Assembly (NCBI GenBank): GCA_007693785.1
Contig: RECY01000028.1
Coordinates: 124,001 to 188,000, forward strand
Origin: Phycisphaerales bacterium
GTDB taxonomy: Bacteria; Planctomycetota; Phycisphaerae; Phycisphaerales; UBA1924
Length of the DNA stretch: 64,000 bases
Reading direction: 5' to 3'
Position 1 is the stretch's first letter. Each line of letters begins with the position of its first letter. The notes under the pieces were generated by a model. That model did not search any database, had not been told where the DNA came from, and saw nothing but the letters and a program-made list of their open reading frames with translations. Below are positions 9,073 through 17,702 of the stretch, piece after piece. The translations under genes were made by a program, and so were the position numbers.

Positions 9073-10355
9073 GCCGTCGCTCCGCACGCCTGCTCGATCG
9101 CTCCCGTGATCGCTCGCATCTGCTCGCCCGCCGCCTCGCGGACCCCCGCGAGCGCCTCGCCGAGCGACGTCCGGGCCGCCTCGCGTGATTCGAACGAACG
9201 CCACACGCCGCGGATCACGCTCTCGGTATCCAGCCTCGTCGGGTCGATCACGTGCTCACCCTGTGCGCACAGGTCGAATACGCCCTGCGCCTTGGGGCTG
9301 TAGGAGATCGTCCCTGTGGGCACGCCCGTCGAGAGCGCCGCGATGGTCGCGTGCATCCGCGTCCCGCAGAACCAGGCGCAGCGCGAGATGATCCACTTGA
9401 TCTCGTTCTGGTCGTACACCGAAGGCACGATCGCCACGCGTCCGGAAGCCACTTCGCCAAGCTCGCCCAGCACGGCGCGGCAGGCGTCCTCATCGCTCTC
9501 ATAATGCCCCGGCGGCGTCAGCACGTGCGGCACCAGGATCACCCGAGACCCCGCCTCCGCCAGCACGCGACGCAAGAAGCCGATGACGCAGTCCCTGTAC
9601 GAAGCCCGGAACCCGTAGTGCGACGCGGCCTTCTCCGGATCGTTGTAGATCAGCCCGCTCACGTTAAACCCGATCGGGCGATCCCGTTCCGGGACGTCGT
9701 CAGCGAGCCACGACCCGAGCGCCGCGTCGATCTGATCCGGCTTACGCATCCCGAGCCGGAACGCGACATCCACCCCTCGCCGGTGGCGGGAGGGATCGAA
9801 CCGATCGCCGAGCAGCCCCTTGAGCACTTCAAACGATCGCTCGTCGCGCGCCGAGCACATCGCGGCCCCCCGCACGAGCTCCGCCGCGATCGCTCGCTCT
9901 TTCTCGCCTCGGAACGGCCCGTAGGTCTGCGGGAGCAGCACGAGCGGCTTGTTCGCCGCGATCGCCATCCGCATCGGGAGCGTGATCGCCCGGAACCGCC
10001 AAGGGCCGTAGAGATCCGTGAAGCTGTCACCGCCGCTCATCTGCAGGATCGCGTCGCAGGCGAGAAACGCCCGCGCCGAGGCGCTCCCCGCCCCGCCGAG
10101 CGCCGCCCCGAGGCGGACACGCCCGAGCGATTCCGGCTCCCAATATCGGCGGCTCAAGCGAGCGCCGCAGCGCTCCACCTCGAACCGATCATCCCCGTCC
10201 CGTAACTCGATCGCGCCCACGCCGTCACGGTTATCGAATAAGCAGAGCGCCGCGTCGGGCGCCGACGCACGCAGCCCCGTCAGCGTCGCGTGCGAGAGCG
10301 CGGAGACGCCGAGGTTTCCCGTATCGAGCGTCGCGCCGAACAGACCGATCCGCAT
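9069..10355 (-). CDS. Second polysaccharide pyruvyl transferase family protein
   Basis: A 428-residue WcaK/CsaB-like protein. Visible landmarks are MRIGLFGATLDTGNLGVSAL at the start, AILQMSGGDSFTDLYG, LVLLPQTYGPFRGEKE, and the C-terminal CAWFCGTRMHATIAALSTGVP with the family RxH. The start ATG 10355 has AGGAT seven bases upstream. It is the first gene after the terminator at 10425-10457 and overlaps wzx by four bases, so it begins the translationally coupled part of the locus. It shares only distant similarity with the protein at 6303-7505, so the two are not a recent duplication. Confidence 0.83.
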   Translation of the reverse strand: MRIGLFGATLDTGNLGVSALSHATLTGLRASAPDAALCLFDNRDGVGAIELRDGDDRFEVERCGARLSRRYWEPESLGRVRLGAALGGAGSASARAFLACDAILQMSGGDSFTDLYGPWRFRAITLPMRMAIAANKPLVLLPQTYGPFRGEKERAIAAELVRGAAMCSARDERSFEVLKGLLGDRFDPSRHRRGVDVAFRLGMRKPDQIDAALGSWLADDVPERDRPIGFNVSGLIYNDPEKAASHYGFRASYRDCVIGFLRRVLAEAGSRVILVPHVLTPPGHYESDEDACRAVLGELGEVASGRVAIVPSVYDQNEIKWIISRCAWFCGTRMHATIAALSTGVPTGTISYSPKAQGVFDLCAQGEHVIDPTRLDTESVIRGVWRSFESREAARTSLGEALAGVREAAGEQMRAITGAIEQACGATA

Positions 10356-10424
10356 CGTGCATCCTGTCGTCAGGCCGATCGCAGCGCGACGGCATCCAAC
10401 GCGGGGCGATCGCGCCCCGCTCAC

Positions 10425-10457
10425 AAAAACACACCGGCCCAAAACCGGGCCGGCGTG
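10425..10457 (-). terminator. Strong intrinsic terminator inside the exopolysaccharide locus
   Basis: Read on the minus strand, an 11-bp stem with one G-T pair (CACGCCGGCCC pairing with GGGCCGGTGTG, loop GGTTTT) is followed at once by TTTTTG. It lies 55 bases after the stop of the beta-helix gene and about 70 bases before the start of the next gene on the same strand. No good promoter is visible between it and that gene. Confidence 0.8.
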
Positions 10458-10512
10458 CGTGGCGTGTCAACATCTTCAGGAGGCGAGCCGCACGTGCCGC
10501 GACCCTCAGAAC

Positions 10513-13122
10513 TTACGGCTGCACCGCACCGATCGCGCTCGAGCTCCCGCTCTCACGACCGTTCAGGCCCGCAGGGATCCGCTTGCGATCCGTTCGCCCA
10601 AGCAGCACGGAGTTCCCCGTCGGCGTCAGCCATGTGCGGCTGAACGCGGGCTGATCCGGTGAATCCGGCGTGCCCGTGCTCATCATCGTCAGCCCGGGAT
10701 CACCGCGTGTCGCGTACTCACCGATCTCCTGCGAATTCGTGCCCTCGCGGATGAAGTGGTTGTGATGGGCGCGGATGCCCGAGATGTCCATCGCGCTCGG
10801 ACGCCCGAAGGCCGAGAAGAGATTGCCCATCAGCGAGACGTTGCGGTAGTCCATCTCGTGCGCCAAGTACCCCTCGGCGTGGCTCGCGTGCTCGTCCTCG
10901 CGGAAGAGGAAGGCCTGATCCAGCACGGTGTTGTGCCACAGCAGCAGGTGGTCCACCTCACGCGTCGCAAACGTTGAGCTCGAGTTGTCGATCTTGCTCA
11001 CCGCGTACAGGTTCACGACCGCCGAGTTGGTGAGCCCACGCACGTTCCGCACCATGAAGATCGGGTGGTAGATCTCTTCCGCTTTCAGCCCGTAGATAAT
11101 GTGGTTGTCGAGGATGTTCGAAGGCGTGTACAGCAGCCACACGTGCGGGTGCCAACCCCACTGGTTGCCCTGGCTGGTCAGGTTCGTCACCGAGCAGTTC
11201 ACGATGAACGAGCCGCTGTGGAAGGCGCTCGCGCCGATGTCCTCCAGGTGCACGTTCCGCTGGAACATCGCGTTCTCACCCCGGAACCCGTTCATCGCGT
11301 CGCGGATCTCGATGTTGGTCGCGAACACGACGTCAAACCGCGAGCCGGTCCACCGCTGCCCGTTCGCCTGTGCGCGCCCCGGGCCCGTCATATCGAGGTT
11401 GTCCAGCCAGAGGTGATGCGTCTCGTGATCGTTCGCGGAGGTGACGAAGATCGCCCCGGCCTCGTACTGACGAACCGTCAGATCGTGGACCCGCACCAGC
11501 GAGGTCCGGATGCCGCCGCTCGCCCCACGCGTGATGCGGACCTGATCCGGATCCGTCCCCGGGGCGCGGGTCACGTTCAGCCAGCGGGTCGAGGTCTCTG
11601 CGAGACCGATGAAGTTCCCGTGCTCGTCCAGACGCCCGGGCCCCATCGTGTGATCACCCTCCATCAGGTAGATCACGCCGCCGTCGGCGAGCCCGCCCTG
11701 GGCTAGGTGGATCTGACGCGCCGCCATCGCCATCGTCCGGACCGGTGTCTGCGGCGTCTGCCCGTCGTTCGAGTCCGAGCCCGTCGGCGAGACGTACCGT
11801 GCGGTCCGGATCAGCGTCCCGCCCGCATTGCTGTTCAGGAACATGCTCCACACGCCGTCACGAGATTCGGTCCGCCGCACCGGCCCTTGCAGGATCCGCG
11901 GCGTCCCGATCCGAGGGATCACACGCGCCCGTAGTTCCGCCAGCCCGTCGTCAACCTCCGACGGATCGAACGTCGCCGCGTACTCCCACGTCTGCGTCCG
12001 CGTGTTGTAGTGCTTCTCGGTCACCGGGATCCACGGCCCGCCTTCCAGGCTGAACTCCACGCGCTCGATCCCGTTGGTGTGGAACGCCACAACACCGACC
12101 GTCATCGGCTCGTCTACGTCCTGGAACGGCACCACGTTCCAACGCGCGATCGCTCTCGCGTCGTACCCCGGCGCGCTGGGTGAGCCCACCGGCGCCAGCT
12201 CCGGCGTCACGCTCGACCAGCCGCTCCCCGCCTTCAGCGTCGGGAACTGAACCGGCGAAACCACGCCGCCGCCCGAACCGTCCGGCTCACCACCGCCACC
12301 ACCACCACCGGCTTGAGGCTCCGGCTCCGGCGCAGGGGGCGCGGGAGGGGGCGGCGGGGGAGGTGTCGGCGGGCTGTACGACGTCGGGACGTTCCCTGTC
12401 ACCACGATCCGCCCGCCGCCGCCGCTCGGCGGGGGCTCGACGCCCCCATCGTCTGGGTCCTGAGGCCCTGGGTCCGCCGGGCCCGGGTCCTGAGGACCGG
12501 GGTTCTGAGGATCAGGGTTCTGCGGCTCCGGATCGCTCGGCCCCGGGTTTGGGCCGTTCGGCGTCAGTGCCCCAGGGTTCGTACTCGGCGCTGGGCGACC
12601 CGCCCCGCGCCCCGGTTGCGGGCCCACGACCTCGCCGCCATCGACCACCGTCCCGAGCGCACCCGGTGCCCCGTACACCGCCGGACGCGACGGGCTCGAG
12701 GTCCCGACCGCCGTCGATCGATCCGGCGTGTACATCGCCCCGCCCAGTGACGAGCCGCCGAAGCCCGGCTGCGAGATCCGGACCAGCGGGCTCGACGAGC
12801 CCGGCGTCCCGCCTGTCAGCCGAGCCGGCACACCGGGGTTCGCGCCCGATAATTGATTCAGCACGCGCGTCGCCGACGTTCCGACCCGGTTGCTCGGGTT
12901 CGTCGCCCGCGGCACCCAGCTCACCTCGCGCGACCCGTCGGGGCGCGAGATCACCACGCGCTCCATGTTGCCGCCGGCAACGATCGTCCGAGCCGTCGGA
13001 CGAGCCGGCGCATCCGAAGTGCCCTCGTCGGCCGTGACCGCGGCCCCGCACGCCAGAAAGAGCGAGAGGGCCGCAGCCCCGGTCCATAGACCCCCGCAAC
13101 GATGATGAATGGATAATGTCAT
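10513..13122 (-). CDS. Exported proline-rich beta-helix protein
   Basis: An 869-residue exported protein. A signal peptide spans about residues 1-31 (hydrophobic LWTGAAALSLFLACGAAV). Residues around 180-300 are low complexity, rich in Pro, Gly, Asp and Gln (PDPQNPGPQDPGP repeats, then poly-Pro and poly-Gly). YVSPTGSDSNDGQTPQTPVR near residue 450 is the usual start of a right-handed parallel beta-helix of the DUF1565/pectate-lyase-like type, and the rest has the regular Asn- and Gly-rich coils of that fold. It may bind or process the exopolysaccharide at the surface. ATG 13122 is preceded by GGAG. It is the first gene after the NusG paralogue. Confidence 0.75.
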   Translation of the reverse strand: MTLSIHHRCGGLWTGAAALSLFLACGAAVTADEGTSDAPARPTARTIVAGGNMERVVISRPDGSREVSWVPRATNPSNRVGTSATRVLNQLSGANPGVPARLTGGTPGSSSPLVRISQPGFGGSSLGGAMYTPDRSTAVGTSSPSRPAVYGAPGALGTVVDGGEVVGPQPGRGAGRPAPSTNPGALTPNGPNPGPSDPEPQNPDPQNPGPQDPGPADPGPQDPDDGGVEPPPSGGGGRIVVTGNVPTSYSPPTPPPPPPPAPPAPEPEPQAGGGGGGGEPDGSGGGVVSPVQFPTLKAGSGWSSVTPELAPVGSPSAPGYDARAIARWNVVPFQDVDEPMTVGVVAFHTNGIERVEFSLEGGPWIPVTEKHYNTRTQTWEYAATFDPSEVDDGLAELRARVIPRIGTPRILQGPVRRTESRDGVWSMFLNSNAGGTLIRTARYVSPTGSDSNDGQTPQTPVRTMAMAARQIHLAQGGLADGGVIYLMEGDHTMGPGRLDEHGNFIGLAETSTRWLNVTRAPGTDPDQVRITRGASGGIRTSLVRVHDLTVRQYEAGAIFVTSANDHETHHLWLDNLDMTGPGRAQANGQRWTGSRFDVVFATNIEIRDAMNGFRGENAMFQRNVHLEDIGASAFHSGSFIVNCSVTNLTSQGNQWGWHPHVWLLYTPSNILDNHIIYGLKAEEIYHPIFMVRNVRGLTNSAVVNLYAVSKIDNSSSTFATREVDHLLLWHNTVLDQAFLFREDEHASHAEGYLAHEMDYRNVSLMGNLFSAFGRPSAMDISGIRAHHNHFIREGTNSQEIGEYATRGDPGLTMMSTGTPDSPDQPAFSRTWLTPTGNSVLLGRTDRKRIPAGLNGRESGSSSAIGAVQP

Positions 13123-13230
13123 TAGACTCCGCTCCTCCATGGGGTTGAATGCAACCGCAATGAAGGTTTGGTTACCGCGCAAGTACATGCGAGCGGACAA
13201 GTTGGCGAACCCGAAGCAATCATCGGCCTG

Positions 13231-13250
13231 CAGGGTTCGGGCGAACCCTG
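13231..13250 (-). promoter_or_regulatory. Perfect 8-bp hairpin in the exopolysaccharide leader
   Basis: CAGGGTTC and GAACCCTG flank a four-base loop. No T-tract follows on either strand, so it is not an intrinsic terminator. The same GGGTTC...GAACCC core with a four-base loop occurs at 14353-14368, upstream of the NusG paralogue. A role as recruitment or pause element for that protein is inference. Confidence 0.4.
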
Positions 13251-13477
13251 ACGCCGGCGCGCCCTAGGCAAACCGGGCAATCTCGTCCGGGCTCAACGTC
13301 CGGAACGACACGCCACCTCCCAAGGGCCCGCCCTGCACATCGGGAGCGGGTCGCACGCACGGTGCCGACAACCAAGAACCACCGTAGACGACCCGGACCA
13401 ACTCATCTCATTGGGCCCACGTCGTAATCACCCAGCCGGGAGTTACCCCTATACAGGGTAAGCCCGTGATGATGCAG

Positions 13478-13505
13478 GATATACGAGAAGATACGATCGT
13501 GTACA
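13478..13505 (-). promoter_or_regulatory. Candidate sigma-70-like promoter for the exopolysaccharide operon
   Basis: On the minus strand, TGTACA (13505-13500) and TATATC (13483-13478) are separated by 16 bases, each matching four of six positions of the -35 and -10 consensus. It lies in the only AT-rich patch of the intergenic region. Promoter consensus in this phylum is poorly defined, so confidence is low. Confidence 0.3.
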
Positions 13506-13636
13506 GATTACAAATCAGCGGCCGGCGCGAGGCTTCGCCACCGTCGCGCGCACCCCACGGCACGCCGACCCCACCATCTGATCGCAAACCAGCCAAACCC
13601 GCACCCACCTAACAGGGGGGCCGTTCGGCTCCACGT

Positions 13637-14269
13637 CTATCGGCTCTGCACCCCACTCAGGCCAGCCAACCCCAAGCCTGCCCCGTCCATCCCCTGATCT
13701 TCGCAAGGCTCCAGGAGCCCCGCGTCGATCTCCACGCTCACGCCTTGACCCAACGCCCGCACCCCGATGACCAGCCGCCCCGACCCGCCCGAACGTTCCA
13801 CCGTCCCCATCACGTCCCGAAGCGGCCCGCCCTTCACCCGGACCAACGCCCCGGGGGCGAGACGGTCCACCCGCATCACCCCACCCCCGGACGCGAGCGC
13901 CCGGCGGACCTGCCCGAGGTCCCCCGTCAGCCCCTCCTGATCGGAAACCCCCAGCAGGCGGACGATCTTTCCCGACGGGAGCGCGTCCCATAGCACCTCC
14001 GAAGAGGAGCGGATGAACACATAGCCGGGGAACAGCGGGATCTCGGAAACCCGCTTCCGATGCCCGTAATACTTCGTTTGGGAAGTCATCGGCAGGTAAT
14101 GCGCCACGCCCCCGGTCTCAAGAGCCGTCGAAACGACCTTTTCCTGACGGCTGCGGACGTGCAGGATCGACCACGGGTGCTCCTGCCCCGCCTCGAACGG
14201 GTCCAAGAGCCGCGCATGCCCGGGCGACGGGCTCGTCGTGGGTTTGGGTTCGGCCCAGATCTGTTCCAT
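13637..14269 (-). CDS. NusG paralogue (RfaH/UpxY/LoaP-like antitermination factor)
   Basis: A 210-residue NusG-family protein. The NGN domain runs from about residue 30 (PWSILHVRSRQEKVVSTALE) through FPGYVFIRSS near residue 85, where NusG proteins contact RNA polymerase. A KOW-type C-terminal domain follows (PGALVRVKGGPLRDVMGTVE). Gene position, the divergent N terminus and the downstream polysaccharide genes point to a specialised paralogue rather than housekeeping NusG. Such proteins let polymerase read through terminators in long surface-polysaccharide operons. The start ATG 14269 is a best guess; a GTG eight codons upstream is possible. Confidence 0.85.
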   Translation of the reverse strand: MEQIWAEPKPTTSPSPGHARLLDPFEAGQEHPWSILHVRSRQEKVVSTALETGGVAHYLPMTSQTKYYGHRKRVSEIPLFPGYVFIRSSSEVLWDALPSGKIVRLLGVSDQEGLTGDLGQVRRALASGGGVMRVDRLAPGALVRVKGGPLRDVMGTVERSGGSGRLVIGVRALGQGVSVEIDAGLLEPCEDQGMDGAGLGLAGLSGVQSR

Positions 14270-14576
14270 CCGCTCGCACCGCCCCCTCTGCACGAATCAC
14301 GCCGCATCGGCACGCGGACCGATCCGATATCACTATCGGCCCAAAGCCCCCAGGGTTCGCAAGAACCCCAGCCTCCGCGTGGGAGGTGGTGCTGCCGGTT
14401 TTCGGAGCCGCCGGCCCGGGCCGGGTGAATCTGCGGCGGTCGTGCCGGGACAATCGGCACAGCTTCCCCCGACCGCCCGCCTCGTCCGCATCGGGCCCGC
14501 CCGCGCGTCCGATGTCCCCTGCCGACGCCCAGCCCAGCCGCGCGGCCCCCGCGCCGACCCGAGGGAGACTCCCACG
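14270..14576. promoter_or_regulatory. 307-bp divergent intergenic region between the NusG paralogue and the CAP protein
   Basis: No gene is seen. It must hold promoters for both directions; an AT-richer patch, GATATCACTATCGG near 14325-14340, is a weak candidate. A hairpin GGGTTC-GCAA-GAACCC at 14353-14368 has a perfect 6-bp stem and a GNRA-type loop on the plus strand. Its stem equals the core of the hairpin at 13231-13250. Confidence 0.4.
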
Positions 14577-16964
14577 ATGCCGAGCCTACGAGCCCGACGA
14601 TCCGAGCCCATGCTGGAAGCGCTGGAGCCCCGGATCGTGCTCTCGACGTTCTCGTGGACGCCGGAAGAGGTCTACATGCTCGAACTGGTCAACCGGGCGC
14701 GGTCGGACCCGCAGGCCGAGGCGGTGCTACTCGGGCTCGACCTGGCGGCCGACCTGACCCCGGGCGAGATCGCGCGCCTGATCCCCAGCCAACCGCTGGC
14801 GCTCAACCCGTCCCTGACCCTCGCCTCCCGTGCGCACAGCCTCGACCTGGCCGAACGCGCCTTTTTCGATCACATCAACCCCGACGGGCTCGACCCGACC
14901 GACCGCGCGCAGAGCGCCGGGTACGCCGGCGTTGCGGGCGAGAACATCGCGGCCGGGCAAGAATCGGTCGCGGCCGTCCACCGCGCATGGCTCGAATCGG
15001 TCGGGCACCGCAAGAACGTGCTGAGCCTGCACGAGACTTTTACTGATGCCTTCTACTACCACGAGTTCGGCGCGGGCTTCGCCTTCACGGACATCGCGCC
15101 GTACTACGACTTCTACACCCAGCTCTTCGGCTACGACGGCCCGAACCCCGCGCGATACGTCCTGGGCGTGGTCTACGACGATCTCGACGGGGACGGGTTC
15201 TACACCATCGGCGAAGGGGCCGCCGAGGTCCGCGTCCGCGTCATCGACGCGGGGGATCCGAACAACGTTGTCGGGACATACACGACCGATGCGGCCGGGA
15301 ACTATCAGATCGCCGTCCCCGACGGCGTCTACCGCGTGCTGTTCACCGACCTCACCACCGGCGACCAGACCGAGCGCACTATCACGGTCGATGGCGAGAA
15401 CGTCAAGGTCGATGCGCTGCTGGAGCAGTTCGAGGGCGTCGCCGACGACCACGCGAGCGCCGGCGAGTTCGCGAGCGCGACCACGATCGACGTGAACCCC
15501 GCGACCGGCGAGGGGCACGTCACCGGCGCCCTCGCCACCTACGGGAACACCGATCTCTTCCGATTCCAAAGCCCCGGCGTCGGGCTGGTCACCATCGTGA
15601 CCCACCGGTTCGCAGGCGACGCCGATCTCTCGGTCACGCTCCTCGGCCCGCACGGGCTCACGCTCATGCCCGCCTCGGTCAACCTCGCGGGCGACACCGC
15701 GGAGCTCACCTTCCACGTCGCGCCCGGCGCCGCGTACTACGTTCTTGTCGGGACCGAGTCCGGCGCCACCACCGGGGAGTACACCCTCGCGGTTGCCGCG
15801 CCCCCGCAGCACGCCCACCACAACCCGGGCGACGAAACCCTCCCCGGCGATCCCTCGAGCCTCCGCGGCGATTCGGACCTGCTCGACCGCCTCGTGACCG
15901 TCCACGTCGCGCCGAGCGGGCTCCCGATCGCGTATGTCCAGGCGGGCGATGGCTCGTGGTCCACCGTAAACCTCTTGAATGAGGTCGGCGGTGCGCCGGC
16001 GACCGGGCGGGCCGAGGCGTTCTTCGACGCGCGCACAAACCGCGTCCACGTCGCGGCGCCGACCGCGCTCGGGCTGATGCTGTACACGCGGACCGACGCC
16101 GGGGCGTGGTCGGTGCGCAACCTCACCAGCGAGGCAACCGCCGGCGGCACCCCCGCCCACGCGATCGTCGATCAGCTCGTGGTCCTGCGCAACCCGGAGG
16201 GGCTCGTCACGCTCGCCGGCTACGACGCCCAGGGCGCGATCGTCGCGTACGGGCAGACCGACGCGACGCACGGGCAGCACCTCGGCGCGGTCTGGAGCCA
16301 CCTGGACATCACCCGCTCGCAGCTCACGCCCAACGGGCTCACCCAGCCGAGCTTTGTCGGCGACCTGATCGCCTACAGCACAAGCTGGGGCGGGCTGAAC
16401 ATCGCGGGGCTGGACGCGTTGGGCGCGATCCACGTCGTCTGGTGGGCGCCGGGGCTCGACCACTGGACGGCCGACAACCTCTCCCAGATCACCGGCGCGC
16501 CCGCCTACGTCGGCGGGATCACCGCCTACCTCACCGACTGGGACGGGATCAACCTCGCGGGGCTCGACACGCACGGGAACCTCCAGGTGACCTGGTGGGT
16601 CCCGGGCTTTGGCGGCGAATGGGTCGTGAGCGACCTGACCGACCTCTTCGACGGCCCGGCCCTCACCGGCGGCAACCTCGCGAGCTACGTCACCCCATGG
16701 GGCGGGCTGAACGTCGCCGGGCTCGACGGGGACGGGCGGCTGCACGTCTACTGGTGGGTGCCGAGCTTCGGCGGCGAGTGGGTTGTGAGCGAGCTCGCGA
16801 TCGATTCGGCCCCGAGCTTCGACGACGCGATCCATGCCGTGACCTCGCCGAGGGGCGTCTTCAGCGTTCTCGGGCTGAGCGATGGCGGAGACGCGATGCG
16901 GTACACGTGGGACCCGGCCGGCGCGGACGTCTGGGCGTATGAACGCCTCGGCGATCTCGCCTGA
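14577..16964 (+). CDS. Exported LEPR-motif protein with CAP (SCP-like) domain and C-terminal repeats
   Basis: A 795-residue surface or secreted protein. The N terminus carries LEALEPRIVLS (about residues 17-27), the LEPR-xLL-type element typical of planctomycete exported proteins. Residues 30-190 form a CAP/SCP-like domain (ELVNRARSDPQAEAVLLG, FFDHINPDG, GENIAAG, WLESVGHRKN). Next come an SdrD B-like beta domain with DDLDGDGFYTIGEG, a PPC-like domain near 300-415, and a C-terminal region with imperfect repeats of about 50 residues based on WGGLNVAGLD and VYWWVP. Function is unknown; CAP proteins can be proteases or ligand binders. ATG 14577 has GGAG upstream. Confidence 0.85.
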   Translation: MPSLRARRSEPMLEALEPRIVLSTFSWTPEEVYMLELVNRARSDPQAEAVLLGLDLAADLTPGEIARLIPSQPLALNPSLTLASRAHSLDLAERAFFDHINPDGLDPTDRAQSAGYAGVAGENIAAGQESVAAVHRAWLESVGHRKNVLSLHETFTDAFYYHEFGAGFAFTDIAPYYDFYTQLFGYDGPNPARYVLGVVYDDLDGDGFYTIGEGAAEVRVRVIDAGDPNNVVGTYTTDAAGNYQIAVPDGVYRVLFTDLTTGDQTERTITVDGENVKVDALLEQFEGVADDHASAGEFASATTIDVNPATGEGHVTGALATYGNTDLFRFQSPGVGLVTIVTHRFAGDADLSVTLLGPHGLTLMPASVNLAGDTAELTFHVAPGAAYYVLVGTESGATTGEYTLAVAAPPQHAHHNPGDETLPGDPSSLRGDSDLLDRLVTVHVAPSGLPIAYVQAGDGSWSTVNLLNEVGGAPATGRAEAFFDARTNRVHVAAPTALGLMLYTRTDAGAWSVRNLTSEATAGGTPAHAIVDQLVVLRNPEGLVTLAGYDAQGAIVAYGQTDATHGQHLGAVWSHLDITRSQLTPNGLTQPSFVGDLIAYSTSWGGLNIAGLDALGAIHVVWWAPGLDHWTADNLSQITGAPAYVGGITAYLTDWDGINLAGLDTHGNLQVTWWVPGFGGEWVVSDLTDLFDGPALTGGNLASYVTPWGGLNVAGLDGDGRLHVYWWVPSFGGEWVVSELAIDSAPSFDDAIHAVTSPRGVFSVLGLSDGGDAMRYTWDPAGADVWAYERLGDLA

Positions 16965-16994
16965 GCGATCGCGCGTCTCTCGTGGCACAGCTCT

Positions 16995-17011
16995 CTGAGC
17001 GGTGTGCTCAG
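16995..17011. terminator. Possible bidirectional terminator hairpin
   Basis: A perfect 6-bp stem, CTGAGC-GGTGT-GCTCAG, lies in the 51-bp gap between two convergent genes. No T-tract follows on either side, so termination is suggested mainly by position. Confidence 0.3.
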
Positions 17012-17015
17012 GGCG

Positions 17016-17438
17016 TCAGTCCCGGCGACCCCCGCCCACGGCCTTCGCCAGCGGGCTGATGTTCACCCGCCGGCGCACGTCCACGTTGTCCGCCTGAGGA
17101 TCGATCACATCGCGTTTCGCCGAAGGATCCGCACGCGTCGCCTCGCCCGAGCCGCCGTCTGCACCAGAAGCCGGAGGCTGCCCGAACCGCACGCTCACGT
17201 CCACCTCGAGCTGCATCGCGAGCTGCTCCTGCAGCAGCACGCGGATCTGCTCTGGCGACATCTTCTGCCCGCCCTGCTGATCCTCGGCCACCGCGCGGGC
17301 GACCACTTCCCACACCACGTCGTTCCACGAGCCCATGTGCTCCTGAAGCACCGACTCGACACGCGGACGGAGAACCTGCTTCAGGTAATCGGACCAGTAC
17401 GGCAACGCGGCCGCAGATGGATGCTCGCTCGACGACAT
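17016..17438 (-). CDS. Small protein of unknown function
   Basis: A 140-residue protein I do not recognise. The N-terminal half is helical and amphipathic (YWSDYLKQVLRPRVESVLQE), and the C-terminal half is hydrophilic and rich in Gly, Ala, Asp and Arg, so probably disordered. It has no signal peptide or membrane segment and no visible catalytic motif. It is transcribed away from the histidine operon, so the interval 17439-17633 probably contains promoters for both directions. Confidence 0.6.
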   Translation of the reverse strand: MSSSEHPSAAALPYWSDYLKQVLRPRVESVLQEHMGSWNDVVWEVVARAVAEDQQGGQKMSPEQIRVLLQEQLAMQLEVDVSVRFGQPPASGADGGSGEATRADPSAKRDVIDPQADNVDVRRRVNISPLAKAVGGGRRD

Positions 17439-17585
17439 AGATGCCCTTCCACATGCCCGTCATCCCCGACCGATCGCCAAACCGAGAGGCGGCACAGCCG
17501 AGGCCACCACAGCATACAACATCCCCCGGGCGATGCCCCGTTCTGCGCCCCATCGGGTCCGACAAAACGACTTTGCGTCGAGCCC

Positions 17586-17614
17586 TTGACTCCCCCGCAT
17601 CCGATTGGGAGCAT
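17586..17614 (+). promoter_or_regulatory. Candidate promoter of the histidine operon
   Basis: TTGACT at 17586-17591 matches five of six -35 positions. Seventeen bases on is GAGCAT (17609-17614), only three of six for a -10. The implied transcription start would lie close to the ribosome binding site of the leader ORF, so the true promoter could instead be further upstream. Confidence 0.3.
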
Positions 17615-17633
17615 TACCCGAAGGCAACCGCTC

Positions 17634-17702
17634 ATGACCATTCACGCGATCCATCACCGCAGCCACCATCTCCCGCCCACCCCGGGTTGGCACGCGGTCT
17701 GA
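17634..17702 (+). CDS. hisL: Histidine operon leader peptide (HisL-like, 22 codons)
   Basis: A short ORF of 22 codons with six His codons: MTIHAIHHRSHH followed by LPPTPGWHAV. His is otherwise rare, so 27 percent His directly upstream of hisG is far above chance. GAAGG stands about nine bases before the ATG. The stop codon lies at 17700-17702, just before structured RNA ending in a terminator-like hairpin. By analogy with hisL of enteric bacteria, ribosome stalling at the His codons when charged tRNA-His is scarce would steer RNA folding. The peptide is unrelated in sequence to enteric HisL, so this is convergent or very diverged. Confidence 0.8.
   Translation: MTIHAIHHRSHHLPPTPGWHAV

Larger units (their letters stand above)
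13123..13636 (-). promoter_or_regulatory. 514-bp leader/intergenic region upstream of the beta-helix gene
   Basis: No gene is seen here. Two inverted repeats stand out: CAGGGTTC-GGGC-GAACCCTG at 13231-13250, a perfect 8-bp stem about 110 bases before the start codon, and TTACCC...GGGTAA at 13443-13461. The stretch 13441-13526 is AT-rich against a GC-rich background and holds a candidate minus-strand promoter (listed separately). The region probably carries the promoter and a structured RNA leader for the exopolysaccharide operon. Confidence 0.5.

Noticed and set aside
14727-16988. A 753-codon antisense frame opposite the CAP protein
   Set aside because: No recognisable domain, and composition is that of a codon-bias shadow; the sense frame has clear CAP and LEPR motifs.
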